A stretch of DNA of 64,000 nucleotides from Zygnema cylindricum (GCA_037447655.1 JBBHKE010000029.1:1-64000), one strand, 5' to 3'. Counted from the stretch's first letter, positions 1 to 11,722 are shown. The notes: generated by a model from the sequence alone, not told the origin. Made by a program: numbers and translations.

Positions 1-284
1 AATTATGCACGGTGTAATGATTGTATATTCGCAAACCCAAAATAGAATTATGGATTTTGTACAGTGGAAGGACGCCACGTCGTACGGATTGTCAAATTTT
101 GTACTTCTACCTATTTTACCGTATATGTTACGACGGCGGATCATGTATACCCGAATCAGCGTTATGGAGAAATTACAATAAAACATTTTTTTGAAAATGG
201 TATTGATACAGAAATTAGCATAAATGACACTAATTCATTATATACACTAATAATTTTTATACGCTAATAACGATTCACGGTGTA
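1..284. mobile_element. Right part of a TACACCGC-type TIR element (family C), cut by window edge
   Basis: The right boundary reads acgattcacggtgta, matching the inverted termini of the family C elements at 1915-2467 and 52058-52274. It is preceded by the ACGCTAATAA subterminal motif of that family. The left end lies outside the window. No coding sequence is convincing. Confidence 0.5.
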
Positions 285-527
285 CTTCCCGGAGGTTGGC
301 GGTGTCTCGACGCGCGTTGTCAAGGGTGGCGTTGACGGCTGTCCGTAAGGACGGATACTTTCTGACATAGTTGTTCAAATCGCATATTACGCACGAAACA
401 AACGTGCGAATAATACGTGCGTTTCGCATCTATCGATTTAAAAAAAGTCGTTAAAATGCGTAGCCGTTTTTTATATATCCGTACTTTTCCGTACATTTTT
501 CGTAGTGCGAATTTTTAAAGTTAAAAC
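285..527. other. Intergenic, nothing recognised
   Basis: AT-rich spacer between two small transposons. I see no gene, RNA or clear repeat. Confidence 0.5.
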
Positions 528-1194
528 CATAGTTCAAAAGTAGGTGAAAGTAGGCTCATACAATATGCCTATTGTACGCAAAATACACAATATGACCTTA
601 AGACCCATATTGTATTGGTCACAAAATGAAAACAAATAGTAACAGGGTTGAGTTACACATCGATCGATAGAGAATTAAACGTCATGTCAAAATTTTGAAA
701 AACATTCGGACAATTTTTTTTTTTACGTTAGTTTTGAGGTATTTTTTATTTAAATCGTCAGATTTGGACGATCCAACGGTCGCTGATCAAATTAGCGATA
801 TAAGAAGATCACATGAAAAGCCCATAACACAACTTACGATAGTACTTACGTCCGCGTTCTTCTTTTTTTCGGGTTTTTTTTCCCGCGGAATGTCATCCTA
901 CACCGTGTCAGTTCGCTAAAAAATTTCGTCTGGCGGCGTGCGCTGTACTATGATGATACGTCAGATTCGTACGTTCGTACAAGAGTGTGCAAAACGCACA
1001 CACATACAGTATGCTTACTCTGCACGAGTTTTGTGCCAAGTTTTGTGCGCCTACCAAAGGCCGACCATTTTGGTCCGAGTGTTTTAATTGGTCCGAATAG
1101 GTCCGAATACAATATGGGTCTTAAGGTCATATTGTATGTTTTGCATACAATAGGCATATTGTATGGGCCTACTTTCACCTACTTTTGAACTATG
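528..1194. mobile_element. MITE family A, copy 1 (about 90-bp TIRs)
   Basis: The left end (catagttcaaaagtaggtg...) returns as its reverse complement at 1105-1194, with only a handful of mismatches over about 90 bp. The 667-bp element has no coding capacity. A second copy is at 27669-28349, flanked by a near-perfect 8-bp duplication, so I infer a hAT-like MITE. The direct repeats flanking this copy are not convincing. Confidence 0.8.
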
Positions 1195-1914
1195 TTTCGA
1201 ACATAACGAATGTCCTTTGAGAGAAATAGTGTGACGAACAAAAGTTACCGAAAATAGCGTGACGAAAGAATGTTACGAAATTTCGTTTTAATTTTCGATT
1301 ATATTTTGGAAAGCGCGTGTCATGTGCAAATCTTAAGATTTTTCGTTGGTTGTGCATCGTGACACGTAGCTTAATCGTCCAGCGTGTCACGATTTTTTTT
1401 TATGTATTTGCCAACCCACCTCCTCGTGGTGGGTTGACAGTTACAGAGAAAAATGAAGCGAACGCCTCGCAGATGAACATCCGACGGTCAGTATTACCTC
1501 CCAAACCTTCAAAGAGTATCGGCAAGATTCTCTGTGATGTTGTTTTTCGTATAAAAACAAAACAGGCGGTACGATTTGGTACGGATAGTCGCGAATTTCT
1601 GTAAACTACCCCACTTTTTGTCTGATGGAACAACACCCTAATACGCAGAAATTGTAAAAAATGAAAAATTTGCAGGAATTGAATAACTATGATTTTTGAC
1701 GAGGTTAGGTGGACACTCCTCAAAAGTCCAAACCCAATGTCGCGTAAGTGTACATGTTGTACGGTTTTTGTTTTTTTTTGAAGGTGTCGACTACCAGTTT
1801 CTGCTATCCACACAACAATTCCCTTTTTAAGTCCATTTCCATTTCCGTCCTTCTACAATATTACAGTACAGTTCGGTACTAATGAAAACCTGAAACTAAT
1901 GGAAATTTTGAAAC
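1195..1914. other. Intergenic with a small hairpin
   Basis: No gene recognised. A perfect 9-bp stem (CAACCCACC 1412-1420, GGTGGGTTG 1428-1436) encloses a 7-nt loop. Confidence 0.5.
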
Positions 1915-2467
1915 TACAACGCGAATAGCTATTAGCGTATATAACGCTAATTCAGTTCCCCTAAAATTTGACCCAAATTCTTAGATAGAATGAGTAATTC
2001 TATTGTTTTCTTCACGCCTTTTAGGGTTTTGTTCCAATTAGTGTTATTAACGAAAGTACATTGCGATTTAAATAGTGTGGTGAACGGTCAGTGTCATACC
2101 GTACAAAAATGTACCTTTCTAAGTGAAAAAGTACAAAAATGATTTAACATAACCGCGATCGCATGTGAATGTGGGCTCAAAAAAGGGGATGAAATCGGGT
2201 CGTCAAAAATCACGTTTGCACATATTCGTCCGACAACCGCGTGGTCGACCGTGTGAAAGTTACAATTTGTCAGATTTTATATGTGTACCTATGTCAGTGT
2301 AAACATATTTATGGCGAGTATATTTTTTTGGAAAAACCCAAATTAGAGTTAGTAAAAAATTAGAGGAAATGTTAATTTTTGAAAATTTTGAAATTCCCAA
2401 TTAGCGTTAATAACACTATTTTTTTTTACGCTATTTATTCTTGACGCTTATAGCGATTCGCGGTGTA
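1915..2467. mobile_element. Family C TIR element (553 bp)
   Basis: Bounded by tacaacgcgaatagctatta and the inverted form tagcgattcgcggtgta. Inside are GCTAAT-type subterminal palindromes and a block, about 2085-2300, shared with the family C copies near 23300 and 40000. It is non-coding. I cannot fix the target duplication, so the superfamily is left open. Confidence 0.7.
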
Positions 2468-4860
2468 CAAGTCAAAAAACGCCCGTTACACGGGCACGGT
2501 TCGTGTCGTCTTTTATTACGCTTGACACACGGGAATTGTTCGTGTTATGTTTCTTCACGTTTTTTATTGCCCTTAACAAAAGTATAAAACCATTGTAGTA
2601 TATGATAGTGTTGCAAATATAAATGTCTTAAAGGATATAAACATATAATCTATACCATTTGCGCCACTTTCGACCGACCCTACTTTAAAACAAGACATGT
2701 ACAACCTTTGCACCACTTTTGGCAAACCGCGCCTAATTTTAAAGTTGCCCTGTCGGTGTCGGTGTGGTCTTGGTCGTGTCGTGTTGTTGTGGACACATAA
2801 AGTAACCTAACGTACACTTGTACCGTCTTCAAGTCAAAACACTTGGGCAAGACACAGCGTGCCCAACATGTACGCTTTGTTGGAATACTGGGAGAATCGG
2901 CGGATCAGCCGAAATCTTGTTTTGGTTCAGTTTGTTTTGTATGTCTGTTGTGTCCACTTTCAGTTTTTGTTACGTTTCGTTTGGGCTCGGTCTTGTTACT
3001 TTTATTGTTTTTTCGTTGGCTGTGTTTGATTCAGTTAGGCTCGTTAAGGTAATTAGTGTGAGGATTTGATTGGGCGCAACGTTTCTGGTGCCCTATGAAA
3101 TCTTGGTATATTTTCTTTGTTAGGCGTTCATTTTGTATTTCTTTTGTTTCGTATTGTCTTGTACAGTAAGTGCGATGTGGGTGGCTGGTTCGTTTTAGTG
3201 CGCGCCACCTTGTTTCGACACTTGAATTTATTGTTAGGCGCACGTCTGCCTGTGGATTTCAGCGCTCTTATATTTGTCTCCAGTTGTCTCCTGTTAGTGG
3301 TGTTAGAGGTCGTTAGTTGTCTGCGTAAGGAAGGTATCTTGGTGAGTGTTTCAATCAGTTTAGTATGCAGTGTCTAAGAGGAGATGCATCGTGTGTCTGC
3401 AGGGAGACACATCAACATGTAGAGAGAGGGGAAGAGTAAGGAAGAAGTGCGTGATGTAAGAATTATGTTAGCTAGATAAAATGTGAGCCAGTAAGAAGTG
3501 AGAGAGGGAGGGGTTATATCGAAAAGCTTGGGCTTAATATATAGATATTTTGGACGATGATTTTTGTTGCGAGCTGTAAGAGTTTTTTAACGTGTAGGAA
3601 TCTGCTCATTGAATGTTCCGCTGTAAGTTTGATTGCGTTTGAAGGAGCACTTTCAGCGATTTTAACACGCTTGACTTCAAACAATTTTACAACAAAAAAC
3701 AGTGTTATTTCACAGTTAAATTTGACTTGAGCCCAACACTAACACCTTTCGCTCGCTTCCTTTCGCGGTCATTGCGTAACCGTTCCTCGCGTTGCTCTGT
3801 TGTCTCTTTTGCCTTGTTTGTAGCGATTCTTCCAGCAGCTTGTCCACTTGATGGACAACGCACTTCATCCACACCTACAACGAGCTCATTGCCTACTTGT
3901 CCTTGTATTTACACAATCATGTCCCATCCCATTAATTTATTGGTAAAATAAGGTTCAACAATCGTACGTTAATGTTTTCAATGATAAATTTCGGAGTGTG
4001 CATTATTCTTAAACAGTTTCTCTTCATTTTGGTCTACTTTGGCATTTTCAAATCCCTGGAGTTAATTAACGCACGCTTCTCACACCTACACATCTTGCAC
4101 CTCTTTCACGAACCGCGCTTAGAATAAAACAGCAGAAGCCCAAGAACCCAAAAGGGGAACGCGTAAATGTACCATGAACACTATTATTATTACCATGTAA
4201 AATCAATGGTAAAATCTCATACTAACCCCAAGGGAGAAAAAACACAATATTCTCCTGGTCATGGAGATACTTCACAATGACAAATGAAATGCAAACGCAT
4301 CCAAAAAGAGGTTTCATTGATATACAAAACAGGTTTTTTTTTTTTTAACAATAATGCTTAAATGCGACGAACGTGAAAATCTACACCTAAATTTCATTCT
4401 TGAGAACCAAAAAACGTCTCTGGCCCTTTTTAAAAAAAAGTTTTCCGATTGTTACAAAACTTTTTCTGCAAGGAAAAACCAAAATACAAAGACAAAAAAA
4501 TTTGATTCAGATATAGAAAAACAGAAAAAGAAACATAAAAAACCATTACAAAAAAATCTCACAAAAACATCCTCTCCCTAATGAACCCCAGAATCCCACC
4601 TCACTTCCATACACAAAAAAGAAAATCATAGAAAAATAAAGAAAAGTTTATAAAAATAGAGTTCATAATGGTTTTTTCTTTAGGTTGTTTAAGATTTAGT
4701 ATACAGACAAAGGGACAAGCGACCACATTTTAGAAAGGACGGATATACAACCATAAATAATATGAAATTTTAATCGCGATAAAACCAAGTTTTGGAAAGT
4801 TTGAGACGCTTATGAATCTGAACGACAGTTGTAAAACCTTAAATGGACAAAAACCAGCCA
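2468..4860. other. Long intergenic region, nothing recognised
   Basis: Contains a perfect small hairpin at 2481-2495 (GCCCGT/ACGGGC), a GT-rich stretch at 2755-3380 and a purine-rich stretch at 3410-3520. Short open frames here have no recognisable product or biased composition. It lies downstream of eEF1B-beta. Confidence 0.5.
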
Positions 4861-4979
4861 ATCATGATGAATGCACAAATATTAACAATTGTTAACAATA
4901 GTTACACAACCAAACCACCAATCATGATGAATGCACAAATATTAACAATTGTTAACTATAGTTACACAACCAAACCAGC
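4861..4979. repeat. 60-bp tandem duplication
   Basis: Two adjacent 60-bp units starting atcatgatgaatgcac at 4861 and 4921. They differ at one position over the first 57 bp, so the duplication is recent. It lies just downstream of the eEF1B-beta stop codon, near or in its 3' UTR. Confidence 0.9.
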
Positions 4980-5195
4980 TGTAAATTTTATGAAGGCAAC
5001 GATATAAACAAAAGTAAAAGTAAGTACATGCAAAATAACCAAATTACAAATATTAAATGTTAATGAAGGTAACATCATGAACGATGACAAAAATGGTTAC
5101 AAGCGCAAAACCAGGTAACAAATGTTGTTGAAGGCAACGATATAAAAAATAAGTATATATATTGTTTACATGCAAAAATAATCAACTTACAAATC
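4980..5195 (-). repeat. Decayed tandem copies of the end of the eEF1B-beta coding sequence
   Basis: On the minus strand the real gene ends with codons for IVAFNKI and TAA at 5196. Recognisable copies of this end occur just beyond it, near 5127-5143 (IVAFNN-like), 5061-5079 and 4990-5005, each followed by similar AT-rich spacer. They are outside the reading frame of the gene. Confidence 0.75.
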
Positions 5196-8100
5196 TTAAA
5201 TCTTGTTGAAGGCAACAATATCACAGCTCTGAATGAATTCTCCACATTCGGTTCCCTCGGCTGTAAGTTTGTCCTCGATGAGCTCATCAAGAGAAACGAG
5301 GTCGTCAACAATTGTCATCATAATGGTCATCTTCTTGATACCGTAACCGACGGCCACAAGTTTAGCTGCAAAAAAAATGAAAAAATACACAAAGCCACAA
5401 AGAACAGGTTTGAGGAAGTTGTACAGTAACTTATTTGGAAGTTATGAAACATCACAGATTGCTCTCACACCTAGTTTACTAATCCTTCAGAATGTAGCAA
5501 ACGATCTCATCAGAGAAAAGGCAAAACGAAAATTCATTTAAACAAGATACTAAACAAGAAAAAGTTAAACTTGTTAAATCTAAGCATAATTTGAGTAATA
5601 CTTTTGAGTGTGTAATTTGAATACATGGAACCGTAACTGCATTAAAACCAAATGAGCTGACAGACAGCAAGGTACAAATCTGTGACCGATGCGAGAGAGA
5701 AAGAGAGAGAGGGAGGGAGAGAGAGAAGAAACACTAAAAAACACATACATGCTCCCCATGTGAGACCGTCCATTTGGACAGCTCTCACTGATGCCTCCAA
5801 CTTCGCCATGTCTGTCTCGTCATCCCATGGCTTCACATCCAAAAGAATTGATGATTTGCCAACTGCACAGAGGTAAGCCAGCATCGAAAAAAAAAAAACA
5901 ACAAAATTTAGCAAAGTAAACACACAAACTTCATGTTTTTCATCTGCTAAAGATTTGAGTCATCATAGGAAGTAAGAGAAAGAAAAACAAAAGCCTCAAT
6001 CATCCTGACAGGAATGTCCCATTAACGGAATTTCTACGACATTGAACATCTAAACAACAGAACGGCAAAAAAAGGTTGGCATGTTTCAAAAAGGACAAAT
6101 AGCACAATTGCTGCATGCCAAACTAAACAACATCTGAGAAATATTGTTATAAGATAAAAAATCCCATTACCACCATAATTTCTAGTAAAGCGAGCAAAAC
6201 AGAAATCCCAAACTTACCAACGACCTTCTTGCCACTAGCCTTGGCCTTCGCCTCTCTCTCTGCAGCTGCTGCTTTCTCTTCCTCTGTTTCCTCTCCAAAG
6301 AGGTCCAAATCATCATCATCATCAGCATCCTGATCACATTTATAAAAAGAAAAAAATGTCAATTGTCAATGTCACTGTCTGCTTTTCCTTCCTCTGTTTC
6401 CTCTCAAGAGAGATCCAAATCATCATCAGCATTGAGCTCCTAATCGCAATCAAATAGAAGCGACTGTTAATGCCACTATCCTACTTTTCCCACCTTAGTA
6501 GAAATGACCAGCGTTAGTGTAAATAACTCTAGAAATCCCATGGCATTAAGATTGCTAATAAAACCTGATGTGAGAACAATTCTATTCAGTGAAATGCGTG
6601 ACACTGTTTTGTATGAGACGCAAAAAAAATTCAATATTTGTCATTAATTACCAACCCAATGCATTAAACGTTGAGGACCATAAATGTTGGTAGATCGAAA
6701 GCATCAAACAAACATTGCAACATTATCCTGAAAAGAGAACATTCCTTCGAATTTCAGAAGGAGAAAAATAAGAACAACACACTCGATTCTTTTCGCAAAG
6801 GGAAGCATTAAATGATATCAAATAAAAACTATGGACAATAAGCCATACATGATATTGGAAGTCATACTTGTAATCCAATATCATGTATGGACAAGAACAA
6901 AGATTTTCATAACTTTATTCAAAAAAATAGTAGAAAACTGAACTTCCCGCACTAGTGAAGTAAAGAAATTCTTAGCATAAAATGCTAACTAAAATGTATA
7001 ATCTTTTGTAATATTTTTTATTTGAAAAAGTCACAAAAAGTTATTAACTCAGCCCTAAAAAACCCAGAAAAAAACCTCAAAACCCCAAAATAAGTTTAGT
7101 CAAGTATATATAAGTCATCACATCATACACATGTAGAAAATTAATTGTTGTACAAAACTAGCTTATCAAGGGTAGTATACTAACAAAGACAAGAAGGAAA
7201 GCCATTTTAGGCAAAAGAAAAAAGGGGGGGATGGGGGAAAAAAGAAAAGGGAAGAACCATAAAAAAAAAGGAAATCAAGAGGGGAAAACGAAGGGGAAAA
7301 AAGGGGAAAAACAGGAGAGAACTGAAACAAGAAAAGAAAGGCAACAAACTAGGGATTTAAAAAGAAGGGTCAAAAAAAGGTATTCATGCCGCTGGTCCGG
7401 AAGTAGGGGAGGGTGGTGGGAGGAGTTGCAGCAGAAGAAGAGTGAAGGAAAAAGAGGAAGGAACTAATAAAAAGAAAAAAAGAAGGGGGGGGGAAGAAAA
7501 AGAAGGGGGGAAAGGAGGAAAACCCTACTGCGGCGGCTGGTTTGGAAGCAGGAGGGGGGGTGGGAGGAGCGACAGCAGGAGCTTCCTTGATGGAGGTAGA
7601 GGGGGCGGCGGCGGGTGCCGCAGCTCCACTTCCGATCACAACTCCTGCCCCCTCTCCTGGGAAACTGATTGATTGACACCATACAAAACCACCATGATAT
7701 ATGATTAGAAACACAGTAAGACAGTTATATCAACAATTAAATCACACTATTATCCTTGGACAAGAAAAATGTACTTTAGGAAATGTATTACCACCCCCTC
7801 TACTAGAGGGAAATTGATACATACCATACAGATCAACAATAGAAACATAATTAGAAACAAACTTAGACATAATAGGAGACATAATAAGGGGCATAATAAT
7901 ATCGACAATTTGATCACAACATCATCTTTGGACATAGAACCGGTACAAAAGGAAACGTGTTAGAGCTACTTCTCATTGAGAAACTAAACAGAATCTAATA
8001 CCAGCAGAGAAACAAAGTAAAAATAGCAGAAACAGCATACAAGTAGTAGAAACATAATCACATAAAAATAATAGAATGAAGTAGATCAAATCATTATCCT

Positions 8101-10489
8101 TTGAAACCATACAAAATAATTGTATTCCAGCCCCTTCAGGGAAGCTGAAGCGTAATCAACATTTTACATTTTCATTAACATTGAGACATAATAGTTAACA
8201 GGGCGATCCTCAAAAAAAACTGATGCAAAAGAATGTACAAACAAAAGATTTTTTTACAAAATATATATTATGATATTATTATATAAATTTTGATCCCAAG
8301 CTACAAACGATATACACATGCGGCGGGGGAAAAACATGGGATTGGAAGGAAACATGCGACTAGATGCCTAAAGGTAGAGACATTTTCACTTATAACATTG
8401 AACTAAATGCACAAATAAATACAAAATTTAAATAGATGCATAACTAGAAGCTTTCAAAAAATAAATATATTTGACCAAATTACTACGAGAAAGAGAGAGA
8501 GTAGAAGAAGAGAAAGAAAGTCTCAAGATTGAACTAGATTTATACAGAATTGAATTAGATATAAGAATACTCACAACAGTTGACAAAAATAATGACAGAG
8601 AGAGAGAGCGATAGAGAGAGAGGGGCACAGATGGAGAGAGAGAGACAGAAAAAAAGAAAGAGCCAACATTGAAGTAAATGCCGGAATACTTACTGGTGTC
8701 CCAACAGAAAAGTAATGTGTTTGTACCACCGGGCGGCATGGGGGGAGGAGGAAAAGGAGGGAGCGGAAGACAAGGCACTGTAGACTGCCAGGTCGTCCCT
8801 GGAGGCCTGGTATCTGGTGGAGAATAAAATGAGAGGGAGGGGGAAAGAGAGGAAAAGGGAGAGAGAGAAAGGAAGAAGGAGAGAGAAAAGGATAGGGGGA
8901 GGGAGAAAAAAAAAACAGGGTCAATTTAGTAAATACAATGGCAAGAAAAAACAAGATCAATTTAAGAAACACCAGCAGGTGGAAATAAAAAGAAAAAAGG
9001 TCAATCTGGTGAACGAACGGATACATTAACAGCTTATGAAAATATATATGAGAAATGACAATTTAATACACAGACAAGAACATGAGAGCTGGTTAGAATA
9101 AACAAATAAAAAGGGTAAATTCAGTAAAAATATTTACACCGCACATGCAATATAAATATACACACACACATACATACACACACAGAAATATGTAATATAC
9201 CATATGTATAGCGCCAAAAGTTTATTACTTAAAAGGAGCGTTGACTTCATTTATTGATGAATATTTGTTTATGCAGAATTTTGATTACTGTAAATGTGGA
9301 ATTAAAATGTGTAGCACTGAGTTGGTGTAGGCAGGAGGGTAGGGTGAGGGGAAATGAGGGAAAATGGGAGAGTTGAGGAAGGAGGGAGAGGGGGCGAGGA
9401 AGAGGGTGGGAAGGAGGGGGAGGAGGGGGAGGGGGAGGAGGGGGAGGAGGGGGAGGAGGGGGGGGAGGGGGGGGAGGGGGGAGAGGAGGGAGAGGGGGGG
9501 GATGGGGGGGAGGGGGGGGGGGGGGGCGAGGAACAGGGAAAGGAGGAGGTGGAGAATGGCAACTCCCTTTCCCCCTACAATAGTGCTGCTAAAAATATTT
9601 TGTGCCTTTCATGATTTTCCGACTTTCAAGAGATTTTCAGCGACTGTCTAAGGAAATTATAGAGCCTTTTATCTGTTTTCAGGGACTTTTTTAACGTCTT
9701 TACGACTTCAGTGCGGGAAATGAGATAGGATTATTTAAGTTCTTTTTAATTTGTATTGTAAAAGTTTCTGGCTTCTGTTTTGAGTTGGATTTCAACGTCA
9801 AAGGAAAAAAACTTTTGCATACAAAGAGTGAAAAGAAGTATTCAAAGGGATGATTTCTTTCTCAACGAGCTCAGAAATAATGGAGGAAAGATAATGGAAA
9901 AAAATAATTAAAAGCGCAAAAACGCAAAAAAAGTGATTTAAAAACAGAAGGCTGCGACTATGCATTGAACCTGAGGTCAAAAAAAGAATGAACTTCAAAA
10001 AACAAATGAACATTTAATTTTTAAAAAGAGCACTTTGTTTGCCTTACTAAATCTTTTTCTGAGTACTTTTCCAAAGACAATTTAAAAATGGTCACAACAG
10101 AAAAACTGTCGAAAAATGAGAACATTTTCAGAAAAACCATTCACAACAGCAAAAACCTCATTCATATATTAAAAATTTACCAGAAAAAACTGAAAACTGT
10201 AATCAAAATTAGAAGTAGCATAAAAAAATTCAGTGAAATCAACTGACAAGCCCTTAAAAAAACTGCAAAACCCGCAGAAACTCTAAAAAACCGAAAAAAA
10301 AACCTCTAAAACCCTAAAACCATGAAAACCACCGAGAATCCACAAATGACCATGAAAACCCTAGAAAAACCCTAGAAAAACGCTGCAAAATCATGAGCCT
10401 TACCCGGTGACATAACTCCGATGGAGCAGATATGTATCTAACTCCTTGAGACCTTCTGCTGTGTTCAAGTCACCAAATGTGACAGCCAT
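5196..10489 (-). CDS. eEF1B-beta: Translation elongation factor eEF1B-beta, plant type, six coding exons
   Basis: This is the nucleotide-exchange subunit of cytosolic elongation factor 1, which recharges eEF1A with GTP. Exons, in order on the minus strand: 10489-10404, 8813-8694, 7664-7529, 6329-6218, 5862-5749, 5365-5196 (738 nt, 245 aa; usual size about 225-235). All introns are GT/AG and phases agree throughout. The protein has the N-terminal GST-C-like region ([20 protein letters not shown], later ARWYKHI), a low-complexity Ala/Pro linker, an acidic [18 protein letters not shown] stretch, then the catalytic EF1-GNE domain with [14 protein letters not shown]-like, [19 protein letters not shown] and the family-typical C-terminus [11 protein letters not shown]. 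The start is the family's conserved MAVTF methionine. The exon 3 acceptor was placed at 7665/7666, not the nearer AG, because only that keeps the frame. Introns are rich in tandem repeats. Confidence 0.95.
6368..6460 (-). repeat. Degenerate tandem copy of the exon 4 acceptor side
   Basis: The segment from 6380 repeats the start of exon 4 (from 6270) with a period of about 110 bp. It covers the codons for the acidic [10 protein letters not shown] stretch and the splice acceptor. The copy has indels that break the frame and lies in intron 3. Confidence 0.85.
6843..6890. repeat. Perfect 17-bp inverted repeat (hairpin) in intron 3
   Basis: ccatacatgatattgga at 6843-6859 is exactly complementary to 6874-6890, with a 14-nt loop between. 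This would form a strong stem-loop in the eEF1B-beta pre-mRNA. Confidence 0.9.
7641..8240 (-). repeat. Four tandem units (about 150-170 bp) spanning the exon 3 acceptor
   Basis: Unit 1 (7641-7784) holds the real acceptor and first codons of exon 3. Degenerate copies follow at about 7785-7955, 7956-8128 and 8129-8240. Shared landmarks are the CCCCTCTCCTGGGAAACTGA-like exon edge, the CATAC block and the ATCCTTGGACA-AAA-GTAC block. They fill most of the 3' half of intron 2. Confidence 0.8.
9320..9560 (+). repeat. G-rich (GGA/GGGGGA) tract in intron 1
   Basis: About 240 bp of almost pure purine with many runs of four or more G on the plus strand (up to 13 G near 9516-9528). The plus strand is the template for eEF1B-beta, so the RNA carries a C/U-rich tract. 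The G runs meet the usual pattern for G-quadruplexes. Long open frames here are compositional artefacts. Confidence 0.85.
10309..10317 (+). promoter_or_regulatory. Telo-box AAACCCTAA in eEF1B-beta intron 1
   Basis: Exact AAACCCTAA, about 90 bp into intron 1, with AAACCCTAG variants near 10350-10380. A further exact copy is at 11582-11590, about 1.1 kb upstream of the start codon. Telo-boxes are known cis elements near the 5' ends of plant eEF1A and ribosomal-protein genes. A role here is inference. Confidence 0.5.
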
Positions 10490-10722
10490 GGCGGCAGAGA
10501 AATAGAGGCTTTTTTCAAGTGTGGAAAAAGAAAGACTAGAAAAAGGAGCCGTAAAATCTGCAGGAGAATTCAAAATAAACAATCCGTTTTTGCTGCCTGA
10601 AGAGAAATTAAATATGAGGTATCGGCCGCCAAAGATTGGTACCATTTCGTACATTAAGGTACAAAAAGGTACAGTAATCTACAGTAGAGTTCAGTACAAG
10701 GGCGTGACATTTAGGAATCTAT
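10490..10722 (-). promoter_or_regulatory. Probable 5' UTR and proximal promoter of eEF1B-beta
   Basis: Sequence immediately upstream of the start codon at 10489. Inferred from position only. I cannot fix a TATA box or transcription start. GTAC-rich repeats lie at 10636-10690. Confidence 0.35.
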
Positions 10723-11395
10723 GATCGACGGCAGTCGTGACAAATTGATAGTCTTTGGACTAAAGGCATATAATCGGACGGTTATGACAGCTTTAAGGTT
10801 AGGTTAGGCAGATTGCTGATCTATAGCCGTCCAGATCCAGAAAATGTTAGGGGATGGTCAACTCATTTTTGGAATCTTCGGCATCTAGGAATCATATCTG
10901 ACGGCTGTCGTGACATATTGGTAATTTTCGGCCCACTGGAATATGATCCGAGGGCTGGGAAAGCAGCAGGATACAGCAGAGGAGGTTGTCGATCGCGGCC
11001 GTCCAAATCCTGAACATGTTACAGAAATAGTCGTGTCATTCAGGGATCTTTGGCTTCTAGGTATCCGATCCGACCGCTTTAATGACATACCTGCTTGTAT
11101 CTGACGACTGTAGCATAATCGAGAGTAAAACTTAGAATGTTGCTGATAGCAGCCGTCCATATCCAGAAAATATTGGAGTAAATACGTCAAAACTTGGAAT
11201 CTTTGGGCCTCCGAGAATTTCATTTTGACGGCTGTTGTGACATACTGGTAATTTTCGGACAAGGGGTGTCTGATCCGACGGCTTAAATTGTATCCATTTA
11301 CTCAAAGGGAAATTATTAATCGCAGCCGTCCAAACCAGAAATTAATAGGAGATACTGGTCGATAAAATTCATGAATCTTTGGCTTCTAGGCATAG
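10723..11395. repeat. Four-copy satellite-like array, about 155-180-bp units
   Basis: A GCCGTCCAAATCCAGAAAAT-like landmark recurs at about 10819, 10998, 11152 and 11327. A GACGGCTGTCGTGACATATT-like landmark recurs between them. The units are well diverged. The array sits just upstream of eEF1B-beta. Confidence 0.75.
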
Positions 11396-11404
11396 ATGTC
11401 CTAT

Positions 11405-11502
11405 GCGCATAAAATGCACGGAGTAAACTAACGAATACTACGTTCCGTGCGCATAAAATGCACGGAGTAAACTAACGAATACTACGTTCCGTGCGCATAA
11501 AA
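11405..11502. repeat. 44-bp tandem repeat, 2.2 copies
   Basis: Units begin gcgcataaaatgcacgg at 11405 and 11449, with a partial third at 11493. The copies are essentially identical. Confidence 0.95.
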
Positions 11503-11608
11503 CAATTTTCAGCTTTATAAAATTCGCAGTAAAATTCGTACTTTTTTTTTTACTTTTCAAATTTTAATATTATAATATTCAAAACCCTAAAAAACTGAAA
11601 CGTGCAAC

Positions 11609-11722
11609 AAACCAGCGACCAGGCTGCTTGGTTGTTAAACCAGCGACCAGACTGCCTCGTCGCTGAACCAGCGACCATTGCTTGGTTGCTAAACCAACGA
11701 CCAGACTGCCTCGTCGTTGGTA
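11609..11722. repeat. 28-bp minisatellite, two alternating unit types
   Basis: Units of the form AAACCAGCGACCAGACTGCC alternate between TGCTTGGTTGTT and TGCCTCGTCGCTG endings, giving about a 55-bp higher-order period. Confidence 0.85.

Noticed and set aside
4354-4581. 75-aa Lys-rich plus-strand frame
   Set aside because: Low-complexity, A-rich sequence with no recognisable product.
7464-7682. Alternative frame with the exon 3 acceptor at the nearer AG
   Set aside because: Puts the exon in a frame lacking the family sequence. The upstream AG restores phase with exons 2 and 4.
9302-9651. Glu/Gly- or Ser/Pro-rich open frames over the G-rich tract
   Set aside because: Pure compositional artefact of a purine repeat inside an intron.
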